Origin: DASQPR01 sp963831705
Lineage (GTDB): Bacteria; Actinomycetota; Actinomycetes; Mycobacteriales; Micromonosporaceae
Assembly (NCBI GenBank): GCA_963831705.1
Contig: CAWHRE010000005.1
Coordinates: forward strand, 372,001-436,000
Direction: 5' to 3'
DNA: 64,000 nt
The position numbers were made by a program, and so were the translations under genes. The notes below the pieces were generated by a model. The model ran no database searches and had not been told where the DNA came from. It worked only from the letters and a program-made list of their open reading frames with translations. Below, in pieces: positions 47,025 to 55,884 of this stretch (its first letter is position 1; every line of letters begins with the position of its first letter).

Positions 47025-48302
47025 ATGCACAAATTAGTAAGACCATCGATACGGGCAGTAACCGTCTCGGCATTAACCGTCGCCGTTTCGCTCGCGCTGG
47101 CCCAGCCCGCGTCCGCCGCAACACCGTCGGTCAGCGCCACGCCATCCACCCACATGCCGTACGTGACCAGTACGAACTCGACCGTCCGGCAGCTCGTCCA
47201 GTGCGGCAACACGATGTACGCGGTCGGCTCGTTCAGCACCGTCGCCGCACCCGGCGTCGCGGCGCAGACCCGGCACAACGCGTTCTCGTTCAACGCCACC
47301 ACCGGCGCCATCTCCGCCTGGAATCCGAACCCGAACGGCGAAGTCAATTCGATCGCGCTGTCCTCCGACTGCGGTACCGCATATCTCGGCGGCACGTTCT
47401 CCTCGGTGCAGGGTCACGCGGCGAAGAATCTGGCCAAGGTCAGCACCGCCACCGGCGCACCGGTCACCACGTTTGCGCCGGCCCCGAACGGTGGCGTCAA
47501 CACCGTCATCATCGCGGCCGGTCACCTGTTCGTCGGCGGTGCCTTCAACTCGATCGGCGGCATCTCGCGCAACGCGCTCGCCACGGTGAACTTCACGACC
47601 GGTGCGATCGACCCGTACGTCAACCTCGCGATCAGCGGCAATTTGCCCAACAGTGGCCGGAAGGTATACAGCTTCGAGTTGAGTCACACCGGCAACCGGA
47701 TGCTCGCGATGGGCAGCTTCCTCACCGTGGCGGGGCAGCTCCGCCGCCAGATGTTCATGATGGATCTCGGGGCCGGCTCGGCCACGCTCGATCCGTGGTA
47801 CGTCCCGGACTTCACGCTCACGTGCAACTCGTCCGAGCCGCTCTATGAGAAGGGCGCCGCCTGGTCACCCGACGACCGATACGTCTACGGCGCCTCGACC
47901 GGTGGGCACGGCGCCTCACCGCTGTGCGACACAGTGTCCAAGTTCGCTAGCTCCTCTAGCTCGACCCAGGCGCCGGTCTGGATCAACAAGACCGGGTGCG
48001 ACTCCCTCTATACGGTCGCGGCGGACGACACGAACGTGTACGTCGGCGGCCACCAGCGCTGGCTCGGCAATCCGCACGGCTGCGACAACGCGGGTCCAGG
48101 CGCGTACTCGCGTCCCGGTGTCGGAAGCGTCAGCGCAGCGGACGGATCGGTGCTGCCGTGGAACCCGACGCGGGCGCGCGGGCACGGTGCGGACGATCTC
48201 CTGCTCACTCCGGCCGGCCTCTGGGTCGCGTCGGACACGTTCTTCGGCTCGACGAAGTGCGGTGGCTCGTACCACCCGGGAATCTGCTTCTTCCCTAGAT
48301 AG
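47025..48302 (+). CDS. Secreted propeller-like protein, paralogue of the divergent large protein
   Basis: A 425-residue exported protein with signal SALTVAVSLALAQPASA. Its mature part is homologous to the first 450 residues of the divergent protein: both begin SATPSTH, share GG-F blades (MYAVGSFSTV, AYLGGTFSSV, LFVGGAFNSIGG), FTTGAIDPYVN, a cysteine-flanked LCDT segment, and VGGHQRWLGN versus AGGHERWVNN. It stops where the larger protein enters its malectin domain. Clustered Ser codons (SSSSS) occur near residue 305. ATG has only a weak GAAAGAG site. Function unknown; probably extracellular. Confidence 0.8.
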   Translation: MHKLVRPSIRAVTVSALTVAVSLALAQPASAATPSVSATPSTHMPYVTSTNSTVRQLVQCGNTMYAVGSFSTVAAPGVAAQTRHNAFSFNATTGAISAWNPNPNGEVNSIALSSDCGTAYLGGTFSSVQGHAAKNLAKVSTATGAPVTTFAPAPNGGVNTVIIAAGHLFVGGAFNSIGGISRNALATVNFTTGAIDPYVNLAISGNLPNSGRKVYSFELSHTGNRMLAMGSFLTVAGQLRRQMFMMDLGAGSATLDPWYVPDFTLTCNSSEPLYEKGAAWSPDDRYVYGASTGGHGASPLCDTVSKFASSSSSTQAPVWINKTGCDSLYTVAADDTNVYVGGHQRWLGNPHGCDNAGPGAYSRPGVGSVSAADGSVLPWNPTRARGHGADDLLLTPAGLWVASDTFFGSTKCGGSYHPGICFFPR

Positions 48303-48319
48303 AAACCCAGGTGAGTACG

Positions 48320-48953
48320 TCAGAACCGGGGCATGCCGCCGAACTGCCGGTCACCCGCGTCCCCCAGACCGGGAACGATGAACATCCGATCGTTCAATTC
48401 CCGGTCGATGGACGCGGTGACCAGGCGCATCGGCAGTCCTGATGCGGCCAACCGCTCGATGCCGGGCGGCGCCGCCAGGACGCAGACCACCGTGATGTCG
48501 GTGCAACCTCGGTCGGCGAGCAGCCGGCAGCAGTGCTCGAGCGATCCGCCGGTCGCGAGCATCGGATCGAGCACGAGCACCGGCATACCGGTGAGGTCCG
48601 TCGGCAACGACTCCATGTATGCGCGCGGTTCGAACGTGTGCTCGTCCCGGGCCAGCCCGACGAACCCCATCGACGACTCCGGCAGCAGTGCCAGCGCTGC
48701 GTCCGCCATCCCCAGGCCGGCGCGAAGCACCGGCACGATCAGCGGCGGCTGGGCGAGGCGTGTCCCCTGCGGCGATGTCGACCGGCGTCGTGACGTCGTA
48801 GTGCTCCACCGCGAAGAGCCGGGCTGCCTCGTAGACGAGCATTGTGGTGAGCTCGGTCAACGCCGCTCGAAACGCGCTCGAGTCGGTGCGGGCATCGCGC
48901 ATGGCGGTCAGCCGGGACAGCGCCAGCGGGTGATCAACAACGAGTACGTCCAC
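48320..48953 (-). pseudogene. upp: Uracil phosphoribosyltransferase, single frameshift
   Basis: Converts uracil and PRPP to UMP. The N-terminal third lies in one frame (VLVVDHPLALSRLTAMRDARTDSSAFRAAL) and the rest in another (PVLRAGLGMADAALALLPESSMGFVGLARDE, PRPP loop LVLDPMLATGGSLEHCC, ITVVCVLAAPPGIERL, DRMFIVPGLGDAGDRQFG). A CCCC run at 48764-48767 is one base too long; removing one C restores a normal protein of about 210 residues. All active-site motifs are conserved, so an error is likelier than decay. A GTG start at 48953 is assumed. Salvage neighbours are deoC and add. Confidence 0.9.
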
Positions 48954-49025
48954 GGAGACCAAGCTACGGCACCGGCGCCGGAAGAGATCGGAATGGTTCA
49001 AGATCAAGAGCGTACACTTGCGGCC

Positions 49026-49976
49026 ATGAGCACCACCACCTCCTCATTACCGGATGTGGCGTCGTCAAACGCGTCGCTGCGTCAGTTCCTTTTCGGCCTT
49101 CCCGGCGTCGATGCGGTCGGCCTCGATGCGCGAGCCGCGATGCTCGGCACCCGGTCGATCAAGACCAGCGCGAAGGCGTGCGCGATCGACCTCGCGATCC
49201 GAATGGTCGATCTGACCACGCTCGAAGGCGCCGACACGCCCGGCAAGGTACGCGCGCTCTGCGCGAAGGCCCAGCGACCGGACACCCGCGATCCGGCCTG
49301 CCCGTCGGTCGCCGCCGTCTGTGTCTACCCGTCGATGGCCGGAGTCGCCGCCGCCGAACTCAAGGGCACCGGAGTCCACGTGGCGAGCGTCGCGACCGCG
49401 TTCCCGTCCGGCCAGGCACCGCTCGCCGGTGAAGCTCGCCGACACCGAGGCCGCGGTCGACGCCGGTGCGGACGAGATCGACATGGTGATCAACCGGGGC
49501 GCGTTTCTGTCCGGGCGATACCTCGACGTGTTCGACGAGATCGTCGCGGTGAAGCGGGCCTGCGGTGACGCGCATCTCAAGGTGATCCTGGAGACCGGCG
49601 AGCTGGCCACGTACGACAACGTCCGGCGCGCCTCCTGGATCGGCATGCTGGCCGGCGGCGACTTCATCAAGACGTCGACCGGCAAGGTCGCGCCCGGCCG
49701 CCACGCTGCCGGTCACGCTGCTCATGCTGGAAGCCGTCCGCGATATGCAAGCGCTGTACGGTCGCCAGGTCGGCGTCAAGCCGGCCGGCGGCATCCGGAC
49801 CACCAAGGACGCGATCAAGTACCTCGTGGTGGTGAACGAGACGGTCGGCGACGGCGTGGCTCGACCCGGACTGGTTCCGGTTCGGCGCGTCCACGCTGCT
49901 GAACGACCTGCTGATGCAGCGCGAGAAGCTGTCCACCGGCCGATACGCCGGACCCGACTACGTGACGCTGGACTGA
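49026..49976 (+). pseudogene. deoC: Deoxyribose-phosphate aldolase, frameshifted
   Basis: Cleaves 2-deoxyribose-5-phosphate to acetaldehyde and glyceraldehyde-3-phosphate. Pieces in three frames: IDLAIRMVDLTTLEGADTPGKVRALC, SVAAVCVYPSMAGVAAAEL, ASVATAFPSGQAPLA, then KLADTEAAVDAGADEIDMVINRGAFLSG, HLKVILETGEL and GGDFIKTSTGKVAP (Schiff-base Lys), then VGVKPAGGIRTTKDA, and DPDWFRFGASTLLNDLLMQ. Breaks near 49429, 49694 and 49854 are each removed by dropping one G or C. With these corrected it is a full-length long-type DeoC. The acetaldehyde produced fits with the aldehyde dehydrogenase directly downstream. Confidence 0.9.
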
Positions 49977-49980
49977 TACC

Positions 49981-51417
49981 ATGGCATTTCGAATACGCAC
50001 CGGCCCCGGAATCGCGCGCTATCGTCGACATCAAAGCGAGCTACGGCCTGTTCATCGATGGCGAGTTCGTCGATCCGACCGACGGCACCACGTTCAAAAC
50101 GATCAATCCGGCCACCGAGGAGACACTGGCCGAGGTCGTCGACGCCGGACCATCCGATGTGGATCGAGCGGTCGCTGCGGCCCGGACCGCGTACGCGAAC
50201 GTGTGGGGCCCGATGCCCGGCGTGACGCGGGCCAAGTACCTGCTACCGGATCGCACGGATCATCGCCGAGCGCGCCCGCGAGTTCGCCGTGCTCGAGTCG
50301 ATCGACAACGGCAAGCCGATCCGCGAGTCCCGCGATGTCGACGTACCGCTCGCTCGCGCGCACTTCTTCTACTACGCCGGCTGGGCCGACAAGCTCGGGC
50401 TACGCCGGCTTCGGCCCGGATCCGCGCCCGATCGGCGTCGCCGGCCAGGTGATTCCGTGGAACTTCCCGTTGCTCATGCTCGCCTGGAAGATCGCACCGG
50501 CGCTTGCCTGCGGCAACACCGTGGTGCTGAAGCCCGCCGAGACGACGCCGCTGACCGCACTGCTGTTCGCCGAGGTCTGCCAGCAGGCCGATCTGCCGCC
50601 CGGCGTAGTGAACATCGTCACCGGAGCCGGTGATACCGGCCGTACGTTGGTCGAGCACCCGGGCATCGACAAGGTCGCGTTCACCGGCTCGACCGAGGTC
50701 GGGCGCGCGATCGCGAAATCGGTCGCCGGTACGTCCAAGCGACTCACGCTCGAGCTGGGCGGCAAGGCCGCGAACATCGTGTTCGACGATGCGCCGATCG
50801 ATCAGGCGGTCGAGGGCATCGTCAACGGCATCTTCTTCAACCAAGGCCACGTCTGCTGCGCCGGATCCCGCCTGCTGGTGCAGGAGTCGGTCGCGGACGC
50901 CGTCCTGGACGGGCTCAAGCGGCGGATGGCGCAGCTGCGGATCGGTGATCCGCTGGACAAGAACACCGATGTCGGCGCGATCAACTCGGCCGAGCAGTTG
51001 TCCCGGATTCGCGAGCTCTCGGAAGCCGGTACCGCCGAAGGTGCCGACGCCTGGTCCGCGCCGTGTGATCTGCCGCAACAGGGATTCTGGTTCCGTCCGA
51101 CGATCTTCACCGGCGTCTCGCAGGCACACCGGATCGCCCGCGAGGAGATCTTCGGTCCGGTGCTTTCGGTTCTGACGTTCCGGACTCCGGCCGAGGCGAT
51201 CGAGAAGGCGAACAACACGCCGTACGGTCTGTCCGCCGGGATCTGGACCGACAAGGGTTCGCGGATTCTCTCGGTCGCGGCCGCACTCCGGGCCGGAGTG
51301 GTCTGGGCGAACACGTTCAACAAATTCGATCCGACGTCGCCGTTCGGCGGTTACAAGGAATCCGGGTACGGCCGCGAGGGCGGTCGCCACGGTTTGGAGG
51401 CCTACCTTGCCCACTGA
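49981..51417 (+). pseudogene. Aldehyde dehydrogenase, frameshifted in 5' third
   Basis: NAD(P)-dependent aldehyde oxidation, probably of acetaldehyde from DeoC (inferred from context). Pieces: YGLFIDGEFVDPTDGTTFKTINPATEETLAEV, VLESIDNGKPIRESRDVDVPLARAHFFYYAGWAD, then one clean frame with PWNFPLLMLAWKIAPALACGN, FTGSTEVGRAIAKS, catalytic Glu in LELGGKAANIVFDD, catalytic Cys in FNQGHVCCAGSR and EEIFGPVLSVLTF. Breaks near 49987 (TTT for TT), 50243 and 50398 (GGG for GG) each reflect one extra base. It starts 4 bp after deoC and overlaps the short paralogue. Confidence 0.9.
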
Positions 51418-52276
51418 CACCCGGGTACCAGTGTTGAAGACGTACAAGCTGTTTATCGGGGGTGCCTTTCCCCGCAGCGAGTCGGGCCGCGTCTACGCGG
51501 TCACCGGCGCGACCGGCGACCACCTCGCGAATGCCGCCCAAGCGTCGCGCAAGGACGTGCGGGACGCGGTGGTCGCGGCCCGCGCAGCGGTGAAGGGCTG
51601 GTCCGGTACGACCGCCTACAACCGGGGCCAGATCCTCTACCGGGTCGCGGAGATGATGGAAGGCCGCCGCGATCAATTCATAGCCGGGGTACGCGCAGCC
51701 GAAGGCGGTTCCAAGGCGGACGCTGTGGCAAGTGTGGACGCCGCGATCGACCGCTGGGTCTGGTACGCCGGGTGGACCGACAAGATCGCTCAGGTGTACG
51801 GCAACGCGAACCCGGTCGCCGGCCCGTTCTTCAACCTCTCCTCGCCCGAGCCGACCGGCGTGGTCGGCGTTCTGGCGCCGCCCGACTCGTCGCTGCTAGG
51901 CCTGGTCAGCGTCGTCGCGCCGGCGATCGCAGTGGGTAACACGGTGGTCGTGCTGGCGAGCGACGACCGGCCGCTCCCCTCGATCATGCTGGCCGAGACG
52001 ATGGCGACCAGCGATCTTCCGGCCGGCGTCGTCAACGTGCTGACCGGACGCGTCGCCGAAACCGCGCCGCCGCTCGCCGCGCACATGGACGTGAACGCGA
52101 TCGACCTCATCGGTGCGGCCGACCGCGATCTGGCAAAGTCACTGGAGACGGCGGCGGCCGAGAACCTCAAAAGGGTGCTCCGACCGGCCGCGATCGACTG
52201 GTACGCGGCACCGAACATCGACCGGATGACCGCGCTTCTGGAGACGAAGACGGTCTGGCACCCACAAGGCATGTAA
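51407..52276 (+). CDS. Truncated aldehyde dehydrogenase-family protein
   Basis: A 289-residue protein with the N-terminal NAD-binding half of an ALDH: YKLFIGGAFPRSESGRVYAVTG, AARAAVKGWSGTTAYNRGQILYRVAEMMEGRR, WYAGWTDKIAQVYGNANPVAGPFFNLSSPEPTGVVGVLAP, and AIAVGNTVVVLASDDRPLP. It ends before the catalytic Cys region and lacks the LELGGK Glu motif, so it is not a dehydrogenase alone. The TTG start, with GGAGG 6 bases upstream, overlaps the stop of the full-length ALDH. I recall similar pairs in other actinobacteria, which suggests a hetero-oligomer or regulatory subunit. Confidence 0.82.
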   Translation: MPTDTRVPVLKTYKLFIGGAFPRSESGRVYAVTGATGDHLANAAQASRKDVRDAVVAARAAVKGWSGTTAYNRGQILYRVAEMMEGRRDQFIAGVRAAEGGSKADAVASVDAAIDRWVWYAGWTDKIAQVYGNANPVAGPFFNLSSPEPTGVVGVLAPPDSSLLGLVSVVAPAIAVGNTVVVLASDDRPLPSIMLAETMATSDLPAGVVNVLTGRVAETAPPLAAHMDVNAIDLIGAADRDLAKSLETAAAENLKRVLRPAAIDWYAAPNIDRMTALLETKTVWHPQGM

Positions 52277-52438
52277 TCGGTCGTCAAGTCAGTCGATCAC
52301 CAGGTAAATACGGACATCGTGGTTTTGTCGTACACCGCGAACGTCCTGCTCAGGGGTGCAATCTGCGGTCGCGACAAAGTGCGGCTAGGGTGTGTGCGCA
52401 GAGTCACCGTCCAACACCATCAGTTCCGGAGGCAATTC

Positions 52439-53401
52439 GTGGCGCGTTCGTCCGCCGGTCGGCCCAACGCCGGCAAGCCCGAGCCCGATCCGCAGATCGA
52501 TCAGGACATCTCGGACGAAGAGGTTGACCTTGAGGTCGACGAGCCTGTCGATGAGGTCGACGAGATCGATGCCGACGATGAGGGTGACGAGGAAGCTGAC
52601 GTCGCCCGCACAAAGCAGACCGACGCCTTCTGGGCGAAGGCCAACCTTGAGCCGATCGAGATCGCGTTGCCGAGCGGCGTGGGATACACGCTCCGCGCGT
52701 ACCGGTTGAACACCGAAGTCACGCCGTCGGACTACACCGCCCGCGAGACCGACGAGTTCCCGGATCGCGTGTCGCGTTACGCCGCAGACGAGAACGTCTT
52801 CGACGACGAGGAGTTCGAGGACGACGAGGACCTCGTCGAGGACGAAGACGAGCTCGATGACGACGAAGACGCCGACGAGCCGGACGCCGACGAGCTTGAC
52901 GACGAGGAGCCCGAGGAAGAGGTTCCGCTGTTCCTCAGCCAGGGCGGCCACCTGCTGCTGTTCCGTTCCCGCGCCGGCCTGATCGATTTCATCAGCTCCG
53001 ACGCCGAGCACGACATGGCGCAACTGCCCGGCTGGTCGAAGCTCGCGCGGCAGATCCGGGCCAACTACCTCGTGCCGTTGCCCGAGGAGACGTACGAGCT
53101 GGATCTCGTCGTGAAGAACCTCCGGGCCGGGCACGAGTCCTGGGATCCGGATCTGATCGTGCAGTCCGGGCAGCTGGCCCGAGACCTCGGTCACGCACTG
53201 CGGGTCGACCCGGTGGTCAAGGCGCTGTCGCCCGGCTCCCCGCTGGACGACCTGGACGAGGCGCTGCGCGCGGTCGCGGCCGGTGGAGTCGGCTCATTCT
53301 TCGCCCGCCGAAAGGCCAAGAAAATCGGTACAGAAGCCGCGAGTATCGGCTGGCGCACGGTAATCGGCAAGATCTCCGCTGTCGTGGACTGGCGCGACTA
53401 G
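52439..53401 (+). CDS. Acidic conserved hypothetical protein
   Basis: A 320-residue protein I cannot assign. Two strongly acidic stretches (about residues 17-55 and 115-165, with runs such as DDDEDADEPDADELDDEEPEEE) surround a short SGVGYTLRAYR domain. The C-terminal half looks folded: VPLFLSQGGHLLLFRSRAGLIDFI, WSKLARQIRANYLVPLPEETYELDLVVKNL, and ARDLGHALRVDPVVKALSPGSPLDDLDEALRAV. A GGAGG site is 7 bases before the GTG. It is followed 58 bp later by the 779-residue protein, probably in one operon. Acidic stretches could mimic nucleic acid or bind metal; this is speculation. Confidence 0.7.
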   Translation: MARSSAGRPNAGKPEPDPQIDQDISDEEVDLEVDEPVDEVDEIDADDEGDEEADVARTKQTDAFWAKANLEPIEIALPSGVGYTLRAYRLNTEVTPSDYTARETDEFPDRVSRYAADENVFDDEEFEDDEDLVEDEDELDDDEDADEPDADELDDEEPEEEVPLFLSQGGHLLLFRSRAGLIDFISSDAEHDMAQLPGWSKLARQIRANYLVPLPEETYELDLVVKNLRAGHESWDPDLIVQSGQLARDLGHALRVDPVVKALSPGSPLDDLDEALRAVAAGGVGSFFARRKAKKIGTEAASIGWRTVIGKISAVVDWRD

Positions 53402-53459
53402 CCCCTGACCGAGGACTATGAACCCTTGGCACGACTAAGTCCGGGAGGAGGACGACGCC

Positions 53460-55799
53460 GTGGCGCTCATGCGTGTGTACTGCGGGTTGGCCGCGAGCGA
53501 GCCGATAGGCGCGCAGGACGGCAACGGATGGCTGACCGCCGCCGTTGTCGACGATGCGGGTCGGTTGCTCGACGTTTGCGATATCGGTGACGACGCCACC
53601 GGCTACGCCGAGTTGGGTGCGTTGCTGGCCGAACGTTCCGGCGGACCCAACAGTGTCGCGGTCGCCGCGGATAGTGACGAGCATCACGTCACGCTTCTTC
53701 TGGCCGCCGCCGGTCGTCCTTTGGCGATCGTCGACGACGAGGATCTGCTGACCGACTACGCCGATCGCTTCGGCGACGATGACTCGGCCGACGAGCTCGA
53801 TTCCGGGCCGTCCGAGCGGGCCGCGGTCGGCATCGCACGGGCACTCGCCGCCGGGGCGCTGGCCGCTTCGGCACAGAACGCTCCGCGCGAACTGATGGCG
53901 CTCAAGCCGGTACTGTCCGCGCACGCCGCAATGGCGGCCGGGAGGCACGGCACCGCGGTCGCGCTTCGCGAGGTGCTTCGCGAGCTGTACCCGGCAGCGC
54001 TTCGCGCCTATCCGGATCCGGCCGAACCGATCCCGCTCGCGATCCTCGACGCACTTCCGGAGCCCGGTCTGCTCGGTCCGGCCGTGGCCGGACGCGGCCG
54101 GGACGCCGACGTCGTCGACGAGCTATCCGCCAAGGGCGTGGCGGACACCGCGACCCTCACCGACGCGCTGACCGCACTGCGCGTGGCGATCGCCGAGACA
54201 CCCCGACGCACCGGCATCGGCAAGGGCACGACCACCGCGATCGCCGAGACGATTCGTGAGGCCGTCGCCGCCGTACGGGCCTGCGACGGTGCAATCCACG
54301 CACTCGTCGGATTGCTGGCGGACAAGGGCGCCTCGGCACCGATGCCGATCCCGGCACCCGTTCGCCCGGCAGCCGTCACAGAACTCACCCGCCCGCCGAT
54401 CCGGCGTGGCCGCCCGGCGCCGGTCCGGGAGGTCGAACCACCGGCCCCGGCTCCCGCGGTGGCCCGCCCGTCGGTACGCGTACCGGCCGCACGACCGACT
54501 CCGAGTCGCCCGGCGGCCCGGGTCGCACCGGCAGCAGCCCAGCCGGTTGCTCAACCGGTGGCCGAGCCCACCGTCGCGCCCGCCGTCGCGCCCCGGACAC
54601 CGGTACAGCCACCGGCGGTCGTGCCGATGCAACCTCAGCAGCCACAACCACAGCCGCGGGTAGCGCCACAGCCCGCCGCCGCCGCACACGTGCCGCCGCC
54701 GCCACCGGGTATCACGCCGATCTCGCGTGATCGCGCGGTGCCTGCAACGCATCCCAAGAGCGCGCCGCCTCAGCCGGTTCAACCAGCCGCCGCTGCGACT
54801 CCGGTCGCGCCGACGCAAACACCGGTAACGCCGATGTGGTCGGCCGAGCCCGTGGTCAGCTACACACAGGCCGGCCCGGTGCCGACGACCGCACCGCCGC
54901 CTCCGACCGCGTACGAGCGGTATGCCGATGCGCCGCAAGCCGGTTCGTACTCATTGGATCCGAGCTATGACGCACCGGCCTATCCGCTCGCACCGGACGT
55001 TGCCGCACCGGGCAACCGCGACACGTGGCCGATCAACCCGCCGAGCTACGACGACGAGGCCGTACGGGCCCGGACCGGTTCGTTCAGTTACCAGCAGGCG
55101 CCGGCCGAAGCGCCGATCCCGCGCCAGCGCGACGGTGGTCGAGTGCCGCCGCCGTGGCAGGACGACATGGCGATCCCGGCGGAGCCGCCGTCGCTGCGCC
55201 TCGTTGACCGGGACCGGGATCTGGCCGCGCCGACCGCACCCGTACTGCGCCTGGTCGGCAACGACGCCCAGCGTTCGAGCTTCCGCCCGGACGCTCGTCC
55301 GGAACCCGAGCACCGCCCGTACACGCCGGAGCCGCGCCAGTCGTCGACGCTCGACGATTCGGACGGCGACCTTCTGATCTTCGCGCAGGCGGCCCGCTCG
55401 GCCTGGTTCGAGTGGCCGGCCGAAGAGGAGCAACCGGTCGAGGCCCGTCCGACGTGGACCGACATCGACGCCGGATGGTCCGTCGCGGCCCGTGCCGAGC
55501 ACCCGGAGGTCGAGGAGCACACCGAGATCGGGCTGCCCCGCCGCGTACCGCAAGCGAACCTCGTCCCGGGCTCACCGTTGCCGCCCATGGCTGACGACGG
55601 GTTGCGCATCGTGCGCGATCCCGCGTCGATGGCGGCCCACACGACCGGCTATTTCCGCGGCTCGCGTCGGGGCGAAGAGGTGCGTGGTTACGCCGTCGGT
55701 GGCCGCTCCGGACTCGAATCCGGGGGCGGCTGGGACTTCAGCCGCGACGGTTGGGATACGGATCGAGATGCGGGGTACCGTTCAGCAGCCAATCGCTAG
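53460..55799 (+). CDS. IS110-like N-terminal domain protein with CvnA-type C-terminal tail
   Basis: A 779-residue protein. The first 280 residues resemble the RNase H-like part of IS110 transposases: VYCGLAASE, WLTAAVVDDAGRLLDV, SVAVAADSDEHHVTLLLAAAGRPLAIVDDEDLLTDYADRF and SAHAAMAAGRHGTAVALREVLRELYPAALRAY. The expected first catalytic Asp is missing. Residues about 300-690 are Pro/Ala/Gln-rich and disordered. At residues 691-740 a tail, GLPRRVPQANLVPG with a following MAAHTTGYFRGSRRGEE, matches the tail of the cvn kinase encoded at 58.6-62.4 kb. No terminal repeats surround the gene, so it is not an active element. Probably a domesticated signalling protein. GGAGGAGG precedes the GTG. Confidence 0.65.
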   Translation: MALMRVYCGLAASEPIGAQDGNGWLTAAVVDDAGRLLDVCDIGDDATGYAELGALLAERSGGPNSVAVAADSDEHHVTLLLAAAGRPLAIVDDEDLLTDYADRFGDDDSADELDSGPSERAAVGIARALAAGALAASAQNAPRELMALKPVLSAHAAMAAGRHGTAVALREVLRELYPAALRAYPDPAEPIPLAILDALPEPGLLGPAVAGRGRDADVVDELSAKGVADTATLTDALTALRVAIAETPRRTGIGKGTTTAIAETIREAVAAVRACDGAIHALVGLLADKGASAPMPIPAPVRPAAVTELTRPPIRRGRPAPVREVEPPAPAPAVARPSVRVPAARPTPSRPAARVAPAAAQPVAQPVAEPTVAPAVAPRTPVQPPAVVPMQPQQPQPQPRVAPQPAAAAHVPPPPPGITPISRDRAVPATHPKSAPPQPVQPAAAATPVAPTQTPVTPMWSAEPVVSYTQAGPVPTTAPPPPTAYERYADAPQAGSYSLDPSYDAPAYPLAPDVAAPGNRDTWPINPPSYDDEAVRARTGSFSYQQAPAEAPIPRQRDGGRVPPPWQDDMAIPAEPPSLRLVDRDRDLAAPTAPVLRLVGNDAQRSSFRPDARPEPEHRPYTPEPRQSSTLDDSDGDLLIFAQAARSAWFEWPAEEEQPVEARPTWTDIDAGWSVAARAEHPEVEEHTEIGLPRRVPQANLVPGSPLPPMADDGLRIVRDPASMAAHTTGYFRGSRRGEEVRGYAVGGRSGLESGGGWDFSRDGWDTDRDAGYRSAANR
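55530..55679 (+). other. CvnA-like C-terminal tail motif within the 779-residue protein
   Basis: GLPRRVPxAxLVPG followed 15-16 residues later by R(D/S)P, then a YxRGxxRG-type helix. The equivalent in the sensor kinase gene is at 58730-58867. Eleven of the first 14 positions or more are identical by eye. Confidence 0.65.
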
Positions 55800-55884
55800 T
55801 CCGGAGCAGGTTGCGGATCGACTGGGCCAACGGTCAGACTGCCCTCTAGCTTCTAGTTGGTCAGTTTCGTGAGGGTGGAGAGCA

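Noticed and set aside
52800..52930. GACGAG-rich stretch as a CRISPR or tandem repeat array
   Set aside because: It is an in-frame acidic Asp/Glu run with codon-level irregularity and no spacers.
53460..55799. Active IS110-family insertion sequence
   Set aside because: Missing catalytic Asp, long disordered extension and no element ends or flanking repeats.
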